Origin: CAZUMH01 sp964621645
Lineage (GTDB): Bacteria > Zhuqueibacterota > QNDG01 > JAGLOF01
Assembly (NCBI GenBank): GCA_964621645.1
Contig: CAZUMH010000009.1
Coordinates: forward strand, 1 to 54,329
Reading direction: 5' to 3'
DNA: 54,329 bases
The translations under genes and the position numbers were made by a program. Below are positions 1-8,255 of this stretch, piece by piece (position 1 is the first letter of the stretch; every line of letters starts with the position of its first letter). Below the pieces are notes generated by a model. That model worked only from the letters and a program-made list of their open reading frames with translations. It searched no databases and was not told the DNA's origin.

Positions 1-33
1 GTTGATATTGACATCCCCCGACAGTAAAAACAC

Positions 34-62
34 TTGATTTTTTGGGCGCTTCATTTGATATT
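34..62 (+). promoter_or_regulatory. Possible promoter of the M28 peptidase gene
   Basis: TTGATT at 34-39 and GATATT at 57-62 are separated by 17 bases, an acceptable sigma-70-like pair upstream of the first gene. The match is imperfect and promoter consensus in this lineage is unknown, so this is a weak call. Confidence 0.3.
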
Positions 63-134
63 AATGGATACGGCCTTACGTGAACATCCCCGGCCGGGAT
101 GAAAATCCTTTAACGAAAACAGAAAGGCGCGACC

Positions 135-1643
135 ATGAAGAAAATCCTCTCTCTGCTATTCATCCTTTTAGTTTTATCTCCCCTGCGGGCCCAGAATGAT
201 GCGGAGCAAACCCTGCTGCAGCCGTTCCATTCCATTTCCAGCCAGGATATCCTGAGCTACGCCGCGGAACTGAGCTCCGACAAGTACCGGGGCCGCTTGA
301 GCGGCAGTCCGGAATATCTTGAGGCGGCTAAATGGGTAGCCGGAAACCTGGCCGATTGGGGGATAGAACCGGTTGGCGATGATGGCACATTTTTCCAATG
401 GTTCCCCTGTCCCTATACCGATGTAAAGACCGCAGGAGCCGTAATCCTGTATGGAAAAGATGAAGACGGCAACGTGATCAGCAAACAGTACCGCTTTCCA
501 GACGAGTACTTCCCTGCTTCCAATTCGGACAGCGGCGATGTGACCGCCAAGGTGGTCTACGTGGGGCACGGCGTCAGCGCGCTCGAATTGGGATATGACG
601 ATTATAAGAACATCGATGTCACAGGGAAGATCGTGCTCATGGATACCGATGTGCCGGCCGGCAGCAAGGATGAGGATTACGCTTCCTGGGTGCCGTACTG
701 CTACCACCAGTACAAACTGAACAACGCGGTAAAGCATGGAGCGGCCGGGATGCTCTACATCAACAACCTGGCCAATCCCAATACCTGTTTCAATGAGGGA
801 TTTATCTATGCCCATGTGGGCAAAGAGGTCGCGGCGGATCTCTTTTTCGGCACGGGCCGGGACCATAAAACAGTGAAAGAAGAAATCGCCCGGGAGAGGA
901 AGCCCTGTTCCCTCGAGCTGAATAAAACAGTCACCATAAAAGCCGAGACGGAACACCATCCCGAGACCCGCGGCTGCAACGTGGCCGGACTGGTGCGGGG
1001 TAGCGATCCCACCCTTAAGAACGAAGTGATCATCGTGGGAGGGCATCTGGACGGCCAGGGCTATCTGGGAGAGGTTCTTCCCGGCGCGCTGGATAATGGT
1101 TCCGGGTGCGCCGACATGCTGGGCGCGGCCAAAGCCCTGGCTCAATCCGCAGTGCGTCCCAGGCGCTCCATTCTCTTTCTCTTTATCGGGGGAGAGGAGT
1201 GCGGCCTTTTCGGGAGCCAGCAATACACCGCGCATCCGCTCTTCCCGGCAGAGAAGACGGTGTGCTATTTCAACCTGGATATGGTGGGAACCGGCTCTGG
1301 TCTGGGAGTGTACGGCGTGAAATCCTTTCCGGTGATAGAGCGCTGTTTCCAGGAAGCAAACGACCGCTACATTCACCGGCCCTTCCGGACGTCGCCGTCC
1401 CGTGCCGCGGGAGTGGGCCGGCCCCGTTCGGACGGGGTTATCTTCCAGAAAGCGGGGTACCGGTCCTTCAGTTTCGGGACGTTCTATCAGCAGGGAGAAG
1501 AGCGGATCCCCATGTTCTATCACCATCCTCTGGACAGGATAAACACGCTCAATCCCGAGATCATGGAGGATGTAGCCAAGCTGATGTACCTGGGACTGCT
1601 GGACATGGCAAATCAGGATTCTCTTTTCCCCCAGGATACATGA
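135..1643 (+). CDS. Secreted M28-family zinc aminopeptidase with PA insert
   Basis: Exported dinuclear-zinc aminopeptidase, probably trimming peptides in the periplasm or outside the cell. The start has a GAAAGG box 8 bases upstream and is followed by a signal peptide ending near ALRAQN (about residue 20). Residues 100-260 look like the protease-associated (PA) insert common in this family. The M28 zinc ligands are all visible: H304 (GGHLDG), D320 (GALDNGSG), catalytic E354 with E355 (GGEECG), D382 (NLDMVG) and H463 (FYHHPLD). Length (502 aa) is normal for PA-containing M28 enzymes. It stands alone, with a modest gap to the next gene. Substrate specificity cannot be read from the sequence. 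Together with the DPP IV-like, S37-like and esterase genes further on it suggests a peptide-scavenging life style. Confidence 0.9.
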   Translation: MKKILSLLFILLVLSPLRAQNDAEQTLLQPFHSISSQDILSYAAELSSDKYRGRLSGSPEYLEAAKWVAGNLADWGIEPVGDDGTFFQWFPCPYTDVKTAGAVILYGKDEDGNVISKQYRFPDEYFPASNSDSGDVTAKVVYVGHGVSALELGYDDYKNIDVTGKIVLMDTDVPAGSKDEDYASWVPYCYHQYKLNNAVKHGAAGMLYINNLANPNTCFNEGFIYAHVGKEVAADLFFGTGRDHKTVKEEIARERKPCSLELNKTVTIKAETEHHPETRGCNVAGLVRGSDPTLKNEVIIVGGHLDGQGYLGEVLPGALDNGSGCADMLGAAKALAQSAVRPRRSILFLFIGGEECGLFGSQQYTAHPLFPAEKTVCYFNLDMVGTGSGLGVYGVKSFPVIERCFQEANDRYIHRPFRTSPSRAAGVGRPRSDGVIFQKAGYRSFSFGTFYQQGEERIPMFYHHPLDRINTLNPEIMEDVAKLMYLGLLDMANQDSLFPQDT

Positions 1644-1796
1644 CGGGGACCAGCATTGCCCGTCCGCTGGTTTGCCAATGGATTACTCCTGAAATTCGCT
1701 ATATACTAAGCAGGCGGTATAGCATCCGACCCTGGGTTTATCTATCATGAAGCCATAGTACTGCCGGTTATCAATCGTTAAAGGAAAGGATTGTTT

Positions 1797-2534
1797 ATGG
1801 CTGAAAATGTCTCACCACAGGAGCAGTTACTTGCCATCATCACTACCTGTCTTCATCTGGAGGGAGCGGCCATGAATTTTTACCGGCTCCTGGCGGCGTC
1901 GGAGAAGCAGGGTGAGCTGCGGTCCGTCTGGGGTTCGATGGCAGGCGATGAAGCCCTGCATATATCCTACTGGAAGGAATTACAGAACCTGGTGCAGGAG
2001 AACAGAATCAAGAATTTTTTTGATGATCCAGCCGCGGTGCTGGGGGCCCTGGATTCCCTTAAAGAGCAGATCAACCATATGCCGGAAAGGCCGGAAGAGC
2101 TTTCCGTCGATGAGGCCTTTCGGCAGGCCTTCCGGCTTGAGTTCGTGCTCATGAGTCCGGTATTTTCCGCGTTCTTTCATCTGTTCAGGGAAGAGACGGA
2201 AGGGAAGTCACCGGAAGTAAATTACTCCTCCCATATAGGCCGCCTTGTCGAGGGGCTGCGGCAAGCGGGCGTCCACTCTCCCGTCTACAGCATGGCGGGC
2301 GATATGCTGCAGCGGCTCTGGGAGAGTTACCAGCTGAACGCCCAGCGGCTGGCGGAGATAAATTCTCTGCGCAATATTCTTCCCGTGTGCATGCACTGCA
2401 AGAGAGTGAGGAATGAGGAGGGCAACTGGGACCGGGTGGAACGATACATCGAGCAGCACACCGGAGCGCAATCCTCCCACGGGATCTGTCCCGTCTGCCT
2501 GAAGGAGCATTACGGGGATTTGATGGAGGATTAG
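1797..2534 (+). CDS. Ferritin-like domain protein with Cys-rich C-terminal tail
   Basis: Soluble 245-aa protein of unknown role. The ATG at 1797 is chosen over an in-frame TTG six bases earlier because AAGGAAAGGA ends at 1790. The first ~170 residues read as a helical, rubrerythrin/ferritin-like bundle: a Glu in LHLEGAAMNFY, an ExxH in GDEALHISYW, and a further Glu in FRLEFVLM, which could form a di-iron site. The last ~50 residues (LRNILPVCMHCKRVR ... SHGICPVCLKEHYG) are a four-Cys motif (two CxxC pairs) that I know as a tail on many sensor kinases, PAS and receiver proteins, usually just after the signalling domain. Here it follows a ferritin-like bundle instead. A redox or metal-sensing adaptor is my inference; the enzyme activity, if any, is unknown. 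Confidence 0.65.
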   Translation: MAENVSPQEQLLAIITTCLHLEGAAMNFYRLLAASEKQGELRSVWGSMAGDEALHISYWKELQNLVQENRIKNFFDDPAAVLGALDSLKEQINHMPERPEELSVDEAFRQAFRLEFVLMSPVFSAFFHLFREETEGKSPEVNYSSHIGRLVEGLRQAGVHSPVYSMAGDMLQRLWESYQLNAQRLAEINSLRNILPVCMHCKRVRNEEGNWDRVERYIEQHTGAQSSHGICPVCLKEHYGDLMED

Positions 2535-2575
2535 AGGTGTCTTTTCATCCTGAACAATTACTTTCAGGCAGAAAA

Positions 2576-2782
2576 ATTATTAGCAGCGAAAACTATCTCG
2601 AATCTGTCAATGATACTCGTTGATGGATCGGGATAGCCTGCAGGTATGTTTCCACAGTATGAGCATTAGTTAAATATTAAGTTAATCTCTGCCCCTTTTA
2701 AAAAAGGGGGCGTAAAATACTCTCGGCTGTCGAAAAATCGCCTAACCTGTTCATCCGGTCATTTCCCGATATTCTTTTAAGA
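2576..2782. repeat. Dispersed intergenic repeat, copy A
   Basis: About 200 bases that match 12614-12812. Shared blocks are ATTATTAGC/GCGAAAA...ATCTCGAATCT near the left end, ATGGATCGGGAT, a GCCCCTTTT/AAAAGGGG hairpin (2691-2709) and an almost identical ~60-base block beginning CTCGGCTGTCGAAAAATC (from about 2723). The left half has drifted more than the right. It fills most of the 340-base gap between the ferritin-like gene and the small Cys-rich gene. No coding sequence is supported in it. Confidence 0.75.
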
Positions 2783-2820
2783 ATAGTAAGGAGTACTTTC
2801 TATATCTATTCACGCAGAGA

Positions 2821-2846
2821 GGGGATGGGCCACTGCTCCCATCCCC
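2821..2846. terminator. Strong hairpin between convergent genes, possible terminator
   Basis: GGGGATGGG (2821-2829) and CCCATCCCC (2838-2846) form a perfect 9-bp stem with an 8-base loop. It sits just past the stop of the minus-strand Cys-rich gene and downstream of the plus-strand ferritin-like gene. There is no good T-run on either side, so termination is likely but not certain. Confidence 0.45.
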
Positions 2847-2874
2847 TTCATACTAAACGGAATGAATGATTCTT

Positions 2875-3057
2875 CTATAACGCCACCGGCTTGCAGAGGT
2901 TTTCCGCCTCATTGGCCACCCGGCCGCAGCTTTGGCAGATGAACTTGGGATTGTTTACTAGCGGTTTGATGACATCCAGGTCGAGGTTGCAGGGGCAGCA
3001 GGTAAGGGCGCAGAGTTTGTTCTCTCCGCAGCAAAATGTTCCGCCTTCTTCACACAT
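2875..3057 (-). CDS. Small Cys-rich protein (60 aa), likely metal-binding
   Basis: A 60-residue protein with nine cysteines (positions 2, 9, 10, 16, 20, 21, 23, 41 and 44, plus one at 55), including CCPC and a C-terminal FICQSCGRVAN that resembles one half of a zinc ribbon. A GAGGAG box lies 6 bases before the ATG. The Cys pairs, the good RBS and the lack of any better frame make it a real gene. It follows the lipid-kinase-like gene on the same strand at about 100 bases and could share its transcript. I know small Cys-rich proteins of this look from many anaerobes but not a function; Fe-S, zinc or copper binding are all possible. The count of cysteines is ten if C55 is included. Confidence 0.7.
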   Translation of the reverse strand: MCEEGGTFCCGENKLCALTCCPCNLDLDVIKPLVNNPKFICQSCGRVANEAENLCKPVAL

Positions 3058-3154
3058 ATCGTACTCCTCTGTTTATTGAGCGATGGATCCATTTGTTTTT
3101 CAATTAACCGGTAACAAGAAAATAGTAAATCATTCCACGCGGCGCAAACGAATT

Positions 3155-3823
3155 CTACAATACTACGAATAAAAGATAGTAGAGACCCGCGCTGGCCAGC
3201 GGAACGGTAAGGTTGTCGTAACCGCCGGGCGTCAATCCCTCCACGACGGCCGCTGCCAGGGCAATGAGTCCGGAGCGGACGAGTACCGTCCCGAACGGCA
3301 GCACCGTATACGGCAGCAGAACCGCGAGACCGGCGATCACAGCAAAAAGAAACATTGCCAGCGATCCTTCCCACGATTTTTTACTTTTCCCCCGGCTGTA
3401 AACATGTTTGCCCTTGGCCCGGCCGATAATAGTAGCGAACCCATCGCCCAGGCCCATCACCATGGAACCGAGCATGGCGATGATCCTGAGGTCGCTCTGC
3501 CAGAAGAGAAGCACCAGCAGGCAGATGGATAGGGGATAGTAGATGGTGCCAAGGTTGGATCGGTCCTCGCTCTCCATGGCCGGGATAAGGCGCCAGCGGT
3601 GGGAAATGATATTGATCAGGACAAAAGAGGCCGGAGGGATGACTACAATCCAGCGTGATACGATGGGCCAGGCGAAGTAACCCCAGAAACCCACGCCGAT
3701 ATGGATAAACTTCCGGGTGAAATCGGCTGGTTTTTTTAGAAGCCGGCGTAGCAGTTCTCCCACGACGAGAACAGTGATCAGAAAGACATAAACACGGACC
3801 AATCCCCAAAGATCGTTTGTCAT
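3155..3823 (-). CDS. CTP-dependent dolichol/phytol kinase-like membrane protein
   Basis: Polytopic membrane protein of 222 aa from the phosphatidate cytidylyltransferase / SEC59-DGK1-VTE5 superfamily, which use CTP to phosphorylate or activate lipid alcohols. Seven or so hydrophobic segments are visible. Family motifs include RKFIHIGVGF near residue 40, GLGDGFATIIGRAKGKH, a KSWEGS block and the C-terminal VEGLTPGGYDNLTVPL, which contains the conserved E...DN...P residues. The start has an AGGAGGGAAAGAGG box directly upstream. Whether the substrate is an isoprenol, diacylglycerol or phosphatidate cannot be decided here. It is divergent from the iron operon, with a shared 314-base upstream region. 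Confidence 0.8.
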   Translation of the reverse strand: MTNDLWGLVRVYVFLITVLVVGELLRRLLKKPADFTRKFIHIGVGFWGYFAWPIVSRWIVVIPPASFVLINIISHRWRLIPAMESEDRSNLGTIYYPLSICLLVLLFWQSDLRIIAMLGSMVMGLGDGFATIIGRAKGKHVYSRGKSKKSWEGSLAMFLFAVIAGLAVLLPYTVLPFGTVLVRSGLIALAAAVVEGLTPGGYDNLTVPLASAGLYYLLFVVL

Positions 3824-4064
3824 CCTCTTTCCCTCCTTTTAACTGGAAGTGGGAATACTGGCGATAGACTGTCATTGGTGTCCGGAAACAATTCAAGAGC
3901 AGAGATCTACAACAACCGGAGCCGGTGAGTATAGACTGAGAATCCGGTCGGTCCCGGGACTTCATTTTGCCGTCGGGTTCACCTGTAAATGTAAAGGTAG
4001 CTAATTTCCTCTATCCGGGCAAGAAATTAATCCAAATATACTGATAAAATCCAGTGAAAACCAC

Positions 4065-4118
4065 TTGACATTTATATTTTATTTTACGTTCTTAGGCCTA
4101 GCTAACATTATTAGGCTA
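4065..4118 (+). promoter_or_regulatory. Promoter with candidate DtxR/IdeR-type iron box
   Basis: TTGACA at 4065-4070 is a consensus -35. About 20 bases on, TTAGGCCTAGCTAACATTA (4092-4110) matches the 19-base DtxR/IdeR consensus at 13 positions as I align it, and a second half-site TTAGGCTA follows at 4111. The box would cover the -10/start region, which fits repression by the product of the first gene when iron is replete. The rest of the 3824-4137 gap shows nothing else I can name. Confidence 0.55.
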
Positions 4119-4137
4119 CCATAACTTGGAAGTTGGT

Positions 4138-4518
4138 ATGGGTGAAAAATTAACATCAAATATGGAAGATTACCTGGAAACGATCCACTTGCTGATGCGG
4201 GAAAAAGGGCATGTGCGGGTGAAGGATATTTCTCTGAAAATGGGGTATACCATGCCCAGCGTTTCAGGAGCGGTCAAGAATCTGGAAAAACGGGGATATG
4301 TACAGCATGACCGCTATGACTTAATAGAACTTACTTCGGCTGGACAGAGAGAAGCCAAACGGGTCTACCGGCGGCACAATGTGATTAAGACCTTTCTGAT
4401 GGATGTACTCAGTCTGGACGCGGACGTGGCCGAGCAGGATGCCTGCAGCATCGAGCATGTTATCAGCCCCCAGGCGGTGGAGAGTCTGGCCCGCTTGCTG
4501 CGCAAGGAGCAAACATGA
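4138..4518 (+). CDS. DtxR/MntR-family metal-dependent repressor (short form)
   Basis: 126-aa winged-helix regulator. The N-terminal half (MEDYLETIHLLMREKGHVRVKDIS...MPSVSGAVKNLEKRGYV) is the classic DtxR/MntR HTH and wing, and the following helix (VYRRHNVIKTFLMDVL...DACSIEHVIS) carries the His/Glu/Cys/Asp positions used for metal binding and dimerization in this family. It lacks the C-terminal SH3-like domain, as in MntR-length members. ATG 4138 is preferred to TTG 4126 because a GGAAG box precedes it at 4128-4132. Its stop overlaps the feoA start by four bases, so it probably controls feoAB from the iron box upstream. Iron rather than manganese is inferred from the neighbours. Confidence 0.88.
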   Translation: MGEKLTSNMEDYLETIHLLMREKGHVRVKDISLKMGYTMPSVSGAVKNLEKRGYVQHDRYDLIELTSAGQREAKRVYRRHNVIKTFLMDVLSLDADVAEQDACSIEHVISPQAVESLARLLRKEQT

Positions 4519-4757
4519 GCGGGACGACTAAAGCACTCAATGAGGCAACCGCAGGCAGGAGGGGGCGGGTGGTTGCTATCGACGGAGGCAGGCAGGTGCG
4601 TCAGAAGCTTAACACCATGGGGGTGCATGTCGGGGATCTGATTCAGATTACCCGCAGCGGCATCATGAAGGGGCCTATCATCATGTCGGTACACGGTGTC
4701 GAGATCGCCATAGGCCGGGGCATGGCGGATAAAGTGCTGGTGGAATTCGAAGAATGA
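4515..4757 (+). CDS. feoA: FeoA, ferrous iron transport accessory protein
   Basis: 80-aa SH3-like protein. The pattern GRRGRVVAIDGGRQVRQKLNTMGVHVGD and the end block GPIIMSVHGVEIAIGRGMADKVLVE are typical FeoA. It acts in the cytoplasm on FeoB to support Fe(II) uptake. ATGA-type overlaps link it to both the regulator before it and feoB after it, which implies translational coupling. Confidence 0.92.
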   Translation: MSGTTKALNEATAGRRGRVVAIDGGRQVRQKLNTMGVHVGDLIQITRSGIMKGPIIMSVHGVEIAIGRGMADKVLVEFEE

Positions 4758-6727
4758 GGCGATCGTCCTTCAACATCCTATCACGAAATCAGGAAGGCCG
4801 GGAGCACACCAAGATTGTGCTGGCGGGTCAGCCCAACAGCGGCAAGAGCACTATCTTCAACGAAGTGGCCGGTTACCGATCCATAGCCTCCAACTTTTCC
4901 GGCGCCACGGTCGAGTACAAACAGAGCCATGTCCGGATAGAAGAGAATACGTACGATATTATCGATCTTCCCGGAACCTATTCCTTGACATCCAATGATG
5001 AAGCTGAGCGGGAGACGCTGAACTACCTGCTCACCCAGGAGATCGACGTCATTATCAATGTTGTCGACGCTTCATTACTGAGCCGCAGTCTGGAGCTGAC
5101 GCTGCAGCTAATGGAGCTGGAGATTCCCATGGTGCTCTGTCTTAACATGATGGATGAGGCGGAACGCAAGGGCATCATAATCGACAGGGCCGCCCTGGAA
5201 CGTCGGCTGGGGCTGCCGGTGGTGGAGACGGTTGCCTCACGGGGACTGGCGGTCAAGGAACTGTTCCAGGCGGCCGGAGCCGCCGTTAAGAAGGGGATCA
5301 TTCCCAAACACATCGAGGGAAACAAGGATGTGGAAGATGTCGTCACGGCATTCAGCCGAAAACTATCCTCCATTACCTATGATACAATGAAGATTTCACC
5401 CCATTTGATGGCCACCAAACTTCTGGAAGGCGATTCATATTTTGAGGTTTTACTGAGGGACGCCGGGGCCGATCCCGAAAAGACGGCTCATCATTTTCGC
5501 AAACAGCTCAGCTCCAAACACGGAAAGCCCGCGGATGAGGTTGTCGCGGCTGAGCGACATTCCCTCTCCATGTTTATCTTCGAAGAAGTGGCACGAGTGG
5601 AAAAGGCCAGGAGAGATTGGCGGGACAGGATCGACAACGTCCTGATGCATAATTTCTGGGGATATATCTTCCTGATCCTCATCCTTCTTTCCTTCTTTAC
5701 CATTGTATTCAAACTGGGAGCGCTGCTGGAAGCGCCGCTGCTGCGGCTCTTCACCGCCGGGGCGGATTGGCTGGGACATTCTGCCGGGCTGTCGCCTATT
5801 CTTGCCAAGCTGGCTCAGGGCGTGGTGGAAGGTATCGGCGGAGGAGTCTCCATAGTACTGCCATATCTGCTCCCCTTTATGCTGGGGCTTGCTCTCCTGG
5901 AAGATGTCGGGTATTTGCCGCGGGCCGCTTTTCTCATGGACGGATTCATGCACCGGATCGGTCTGCACGGCAAGGCGGTGATCCCCGCGGTGCTGGGATA
6001 CGGCTGTAATGTCCCCGCTGTAATGGCCACCAGAATTCTGGATTCGCCCAGAGACCGGTTCATCGCCGCTACCATTTCCGCCATGATCCCCTGTGCCGCT
6101 CGGATGACGGTAATCATGGGTTTGACCGGCTACTATCTGGGAGGAGGAGCGGCATTTCTGATTTACCTGGTCAATATTCTGGTAATCGCCGTGACAGGCG
6201 CTGTCCTTACCAGGCTCCTGCCGGAAGTGACCCCCGGCATGATCTTCGAAATTCCTTCTTATCAGGTGCCCAGTCTGTCCAAAGCTTTCCGCAAAGCCTG
6301 GTTCCGACTGAAGGATTTCATCATCATAGCCTGGCCCCTGCTCATCGCGGGCAGCGCCGTCCTCGCTCTGATCGATTATTATCATTTGGGTCCGGGTATC
6401 GGCCAGGCGCTCAGGCCTCTTACCTCGCTTTTAGGATTGCCACCGCAAACGGGTATCACCCTGATATTCGGCATCCTGCGCAAAGAACTTTCCATGCTGA
6501 TGCTGTTCCAGGCGTTGGGCACCCGGGACGTGATCAGCGTGATGAACTACGGACAAGTGCTGGTCTTTACGATTTTCGTGGTTTTCTATATTCCCTGCCT
6601 TGCCACCATCGGGGCTCTTGTCAAACAGATACGCTGGGGCAGAACGATTGTAATAGTCCTCTTCACCCTGATTTTGGCGATTATTATGGGTCTTATTACC
6701 CGGGGAGTTGTTTCTATTATCTGGTAA
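4754..6727 (+). CDS. feoB: FeoB, GTP-gated ferrous iron permease
   Basis: 657-aa inner-membrane Fe(II) transporter. N-terminal G domain: P-loop GQPNSGKST (25-33), G2 region ASNFSGATVE, G3 DLPG (71-74), G4 NMMD near 130. A helical GDI-like region follows, then the membrane domain from about residue 300 with two Gate motifs (LPYLLPFMLGLALLEDVGY...; GILRKELSMLMLFQALG) and the conserved CNVPAVMATR segment. Length is at the short end of the normal range and nothing appears missing. It is expressed from the DtxR-controlled operon, and the next gene begins 9 bases after its stop. Confidence 0.95.
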   Translation: MRRSSFNILSRNQEGREHTKIVLAGQPNSGKSTIFNEVAGYRSIASNFSGATVEYKQSHVRIEENTYDIIDLPGTYSLTSNDEAERETLNYLLTQEIDVIINVVDASLLSRSLELTLQLMELEIPMVLCLNMMDEAERKGIIIDRAALERRLGLPVVETVASRGLAVKELFQAAGAAVKKGIIPKHIEGNKDVEDVVTAFSRKLSSITYDTMKISPHLMATKLLEGDSYFEVLLRDAGADPEKTAHHFRKQLSSKHGKPADEVVAAERHSLSMFIFEEVARVEKARRDWRDRIDNVLMHNFWGYIFLILILLSFFTIVFKLGALLEAPLLRLFTAGADWLGHSAGLSPILAKLAQGVVEGIGGGVSIVLPYLLPFMLGLALLEDVGYLPRAAFLMDGFMHRIGLHGKAVIPAVLGYGCNVPAVMATRILDSPRDRFIAATISAMIPCAARMTVIMGLTGYYLGGGAAFLIYLVNILVIAVTGAVLTRLLPEVTPGMIFEIPSYQVPSLSKAFRKAWFRLKDFIIIAWPLLIAGSAVLALIDYYHLGPGIGQALRPLTSLLGLPPQTGITLIFGILRKELSMLMLFQALGTRDVISVMNYGQVLVFTIFVVFYIPCLATIGALVKQIRWGRTIVIVLFTLILAIIMGLITRGVVSIIW

Positions 6728-6736
6728 GGATAGAGA

Positions 6737-7744
6737 ATGAAAGAAGCACTTTTACAGAGAAAGTTGAGCGGCGGCCGGGTCCGCTGCGATACCTGCGCCC
6801 GTCATTGTGTGCTGGAGGAAGGGGAGATGGGATTCTGCCTGGCGAGACAGAACAGGGGCGGATCCCTTTTTTCCCTGGTCTACGGACAGGCCATCGCCCT
6901 GCATGACGATCCCATCGAAAAAAAACCGCTCTTTCATTTTCTTCCAGGCAGCCGGGCCCTGTCTCTGGCTACGATGGGCTGCAATATGCGCTGCCTTCAC
7001 TGCCAAAACGGTGATATATCACAGATCCCTCCGGGAAAAAAGATAAATGGATCGAAAATTTCTCCTCAGCAAGTGATTGAAACGGCCCTGGGAAGCGGCT
7101 GCCGGGTGATGGCGTACACCTACACGGAACCAGTTGTGTTTTTTGATTACGCCTATGACTGTGCCGTACTGGCCGCCGAAAAGAATATTAAAAATGTTTT
7201 TGTCACCAACGGTTACTGGTCCAGACAGGGCGTGGAAAAAATGCTGCCCTTCCTGGACGGCGCCAATGTGGACCTGAAGTTTTTCCGTAACGAGACGTAT
7301 AAGCAGGTTTGCCAGGCTGAGCTCAAACCGGTCCTTCGGACAATCGAAACCATGCACAAGGCGGGTGTCTGGCTGGAAATCACCACTCTGGTCATCCCCG
7401 GCCTGAATGACGGCGATACGGAGCTGACAGATATCGCGTCATTCATTATCGGTCTCGACGCGGACATTCCCTGGCACGTGACCCGGTTCCATCCCACTTA
7501 CAGGATGACGGACAAACCGGTCACTCCGGTGGAAACCTTGCAACGGGCCAGAGATATCGGCCGGGGAAAAGGGCTACACCATGTCTATACGGGCAACATC
7601 CCTGGTGAGGAAGGTGAGAATACTTATTGTCATAAATGCGGCGAGCTGCTTATCGAGCGGTATGGGTATATGATTTCTCAGCAGAACATGAAAGAAGGGG
7701 CCTGCCCCTCCTGCGGTACAGCAGTGGCCGGGGTGTGGCGCTGA
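6737..7744 (+). CDS. amrS: AmrS-type radical SAM enzyme (AmmeMemoRadiSam system)
   Basis: 335-aa radical S-adenosylmethionine enzyme. The cluster-binding motif is C82-x3-C86-x2-C89 in MGCNMRCLHCQNGDISQ, the form typical of AmrS/PflA-like proteins of the AmmeMemoRadiSam set. The N-terminus has VRCDTCARHC and the C-terminus a zinc-ribbon pattern (CHKCGE ... CPSCG). AmrS is usually found with Memo-like and AMMECR1-like partners; neither lies in this window. Here it follows feoB by nine bases, so its expression probably rises when iron is scarce, which is odd for an Fe-S enzyme. The chemistry of the system was not settled as far as I know. Confidence 0.88.
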   Translation: MKEALLQRKLSGGRVRCDTCARHCVLEEGEMGFCLARQNRGGSLFSLVYGQAIALHDDPIEKKPLFHFLPGSRALSLATMGCNMRCLHCQNGDISQIPPGKKINGSKISPQQVIETALGSGCRVMAYTYTEPVVFFDYAYDCAVLAAEKNIKNVFVTNGYWSRQGVEKMLPFLDGANVDLKFFRNETYKQVCQAELKPVLRTIETMHKAGVWLEITTLVIPGLNDGDTELTDIASFIIGLDADIPWHVTRFHPTYRMTDKPVTPVETLQRARDIGRGKGLHHVYTGNIPGEEGENTYCHKCGELLIERYGYMISQQNMKEGACPSCGTAVAGVWR

Positions 7745-7828
7745 GGGAGCGGATCCAGATACAATCAGAAAGGATCCGTCCCAGGATCAATGCCCAAAGC
7801 TACTAACGAAATAGTAATGGAGAGAAAT

Positions 7829-8215
7829 ATGCGGGAGAAAAAAAGAAACGGCAGAGGAGGAGCCTTTATCGGAGGACTTTTCAGTGGAATCTTGCTCACT
7901 TTGGCAATCGGGCTGTTCGGAGTCCTGTATATGATCAAGCATCCCGCTCAGGCGGTGCAGAAGGTCATGGCCGCAGAGGCAAAGCATCTGGTGCGGCAGA
8001 CCGTAAGCAGCCTGCCCCGGGAGTATATTCAGGAGCAGCAGGGAGAAATTTCCACGGTTCTCAGCGGTTTTATATCTTCCTACGCTTCCGGCCGTGTCTC
8101 AGAAGCCGATCTGGATGCACTGAGTCAGCGGGCGTTACTGTATGCTTCAGATCAGAAGATCGAACAGAAAGAGATCGAACAGATGCTGGCTTTGATCAGG
8201 CAGTACACCCGTTAA
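7829..8215 (+). CDS. Small membrane-anchored protein, unknown function
   Basis: 128-aa protein with a basic N-terminus (MREKKRNGRG), one glycine-rich transmembrane segment (about residues 14-35) and a charged helical C-terminal domain with EIEQ/QKEIEQ repeats that may form a coiled coil. ATG 7829 has GGAGAG at 7819-7824; an upstream ATG at 7790 would add 13 residues without a comparable box. I do not recognise the family. Its place between amrS and the SpoIIE phosphatase gene hints at a membrane signalling or stress role, but that is inference only. Confidence 0.6.
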   Translation: MREKKRNGRGGAFIGGLFSGILLTLAIGLFGVLYMIKHPAQAVQKVMAAEAKHLVRQTVSSLPREYIQEQQGEISTVLSGFISSYASGRVSEADLDALSQRALLYASDQKIEQKEIEQMLALIRQYTR

Positions 8216-8255
8216 CCGTCTGTATTCGGTTTATTCACTTTCAGGAAAGAATACC

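Noticed and set aside
174..1526. 450-codon open frame on the minus strand
   Set aside because: Lies wholly opposite the M28 peptidase with all its zinc ligands; composition is of the shadow type and there is no RBS.
5450..6385. 311-codon minus-strand frame
   Set aside because: Antisense to feoB membrane domain; very polar shadow composition.
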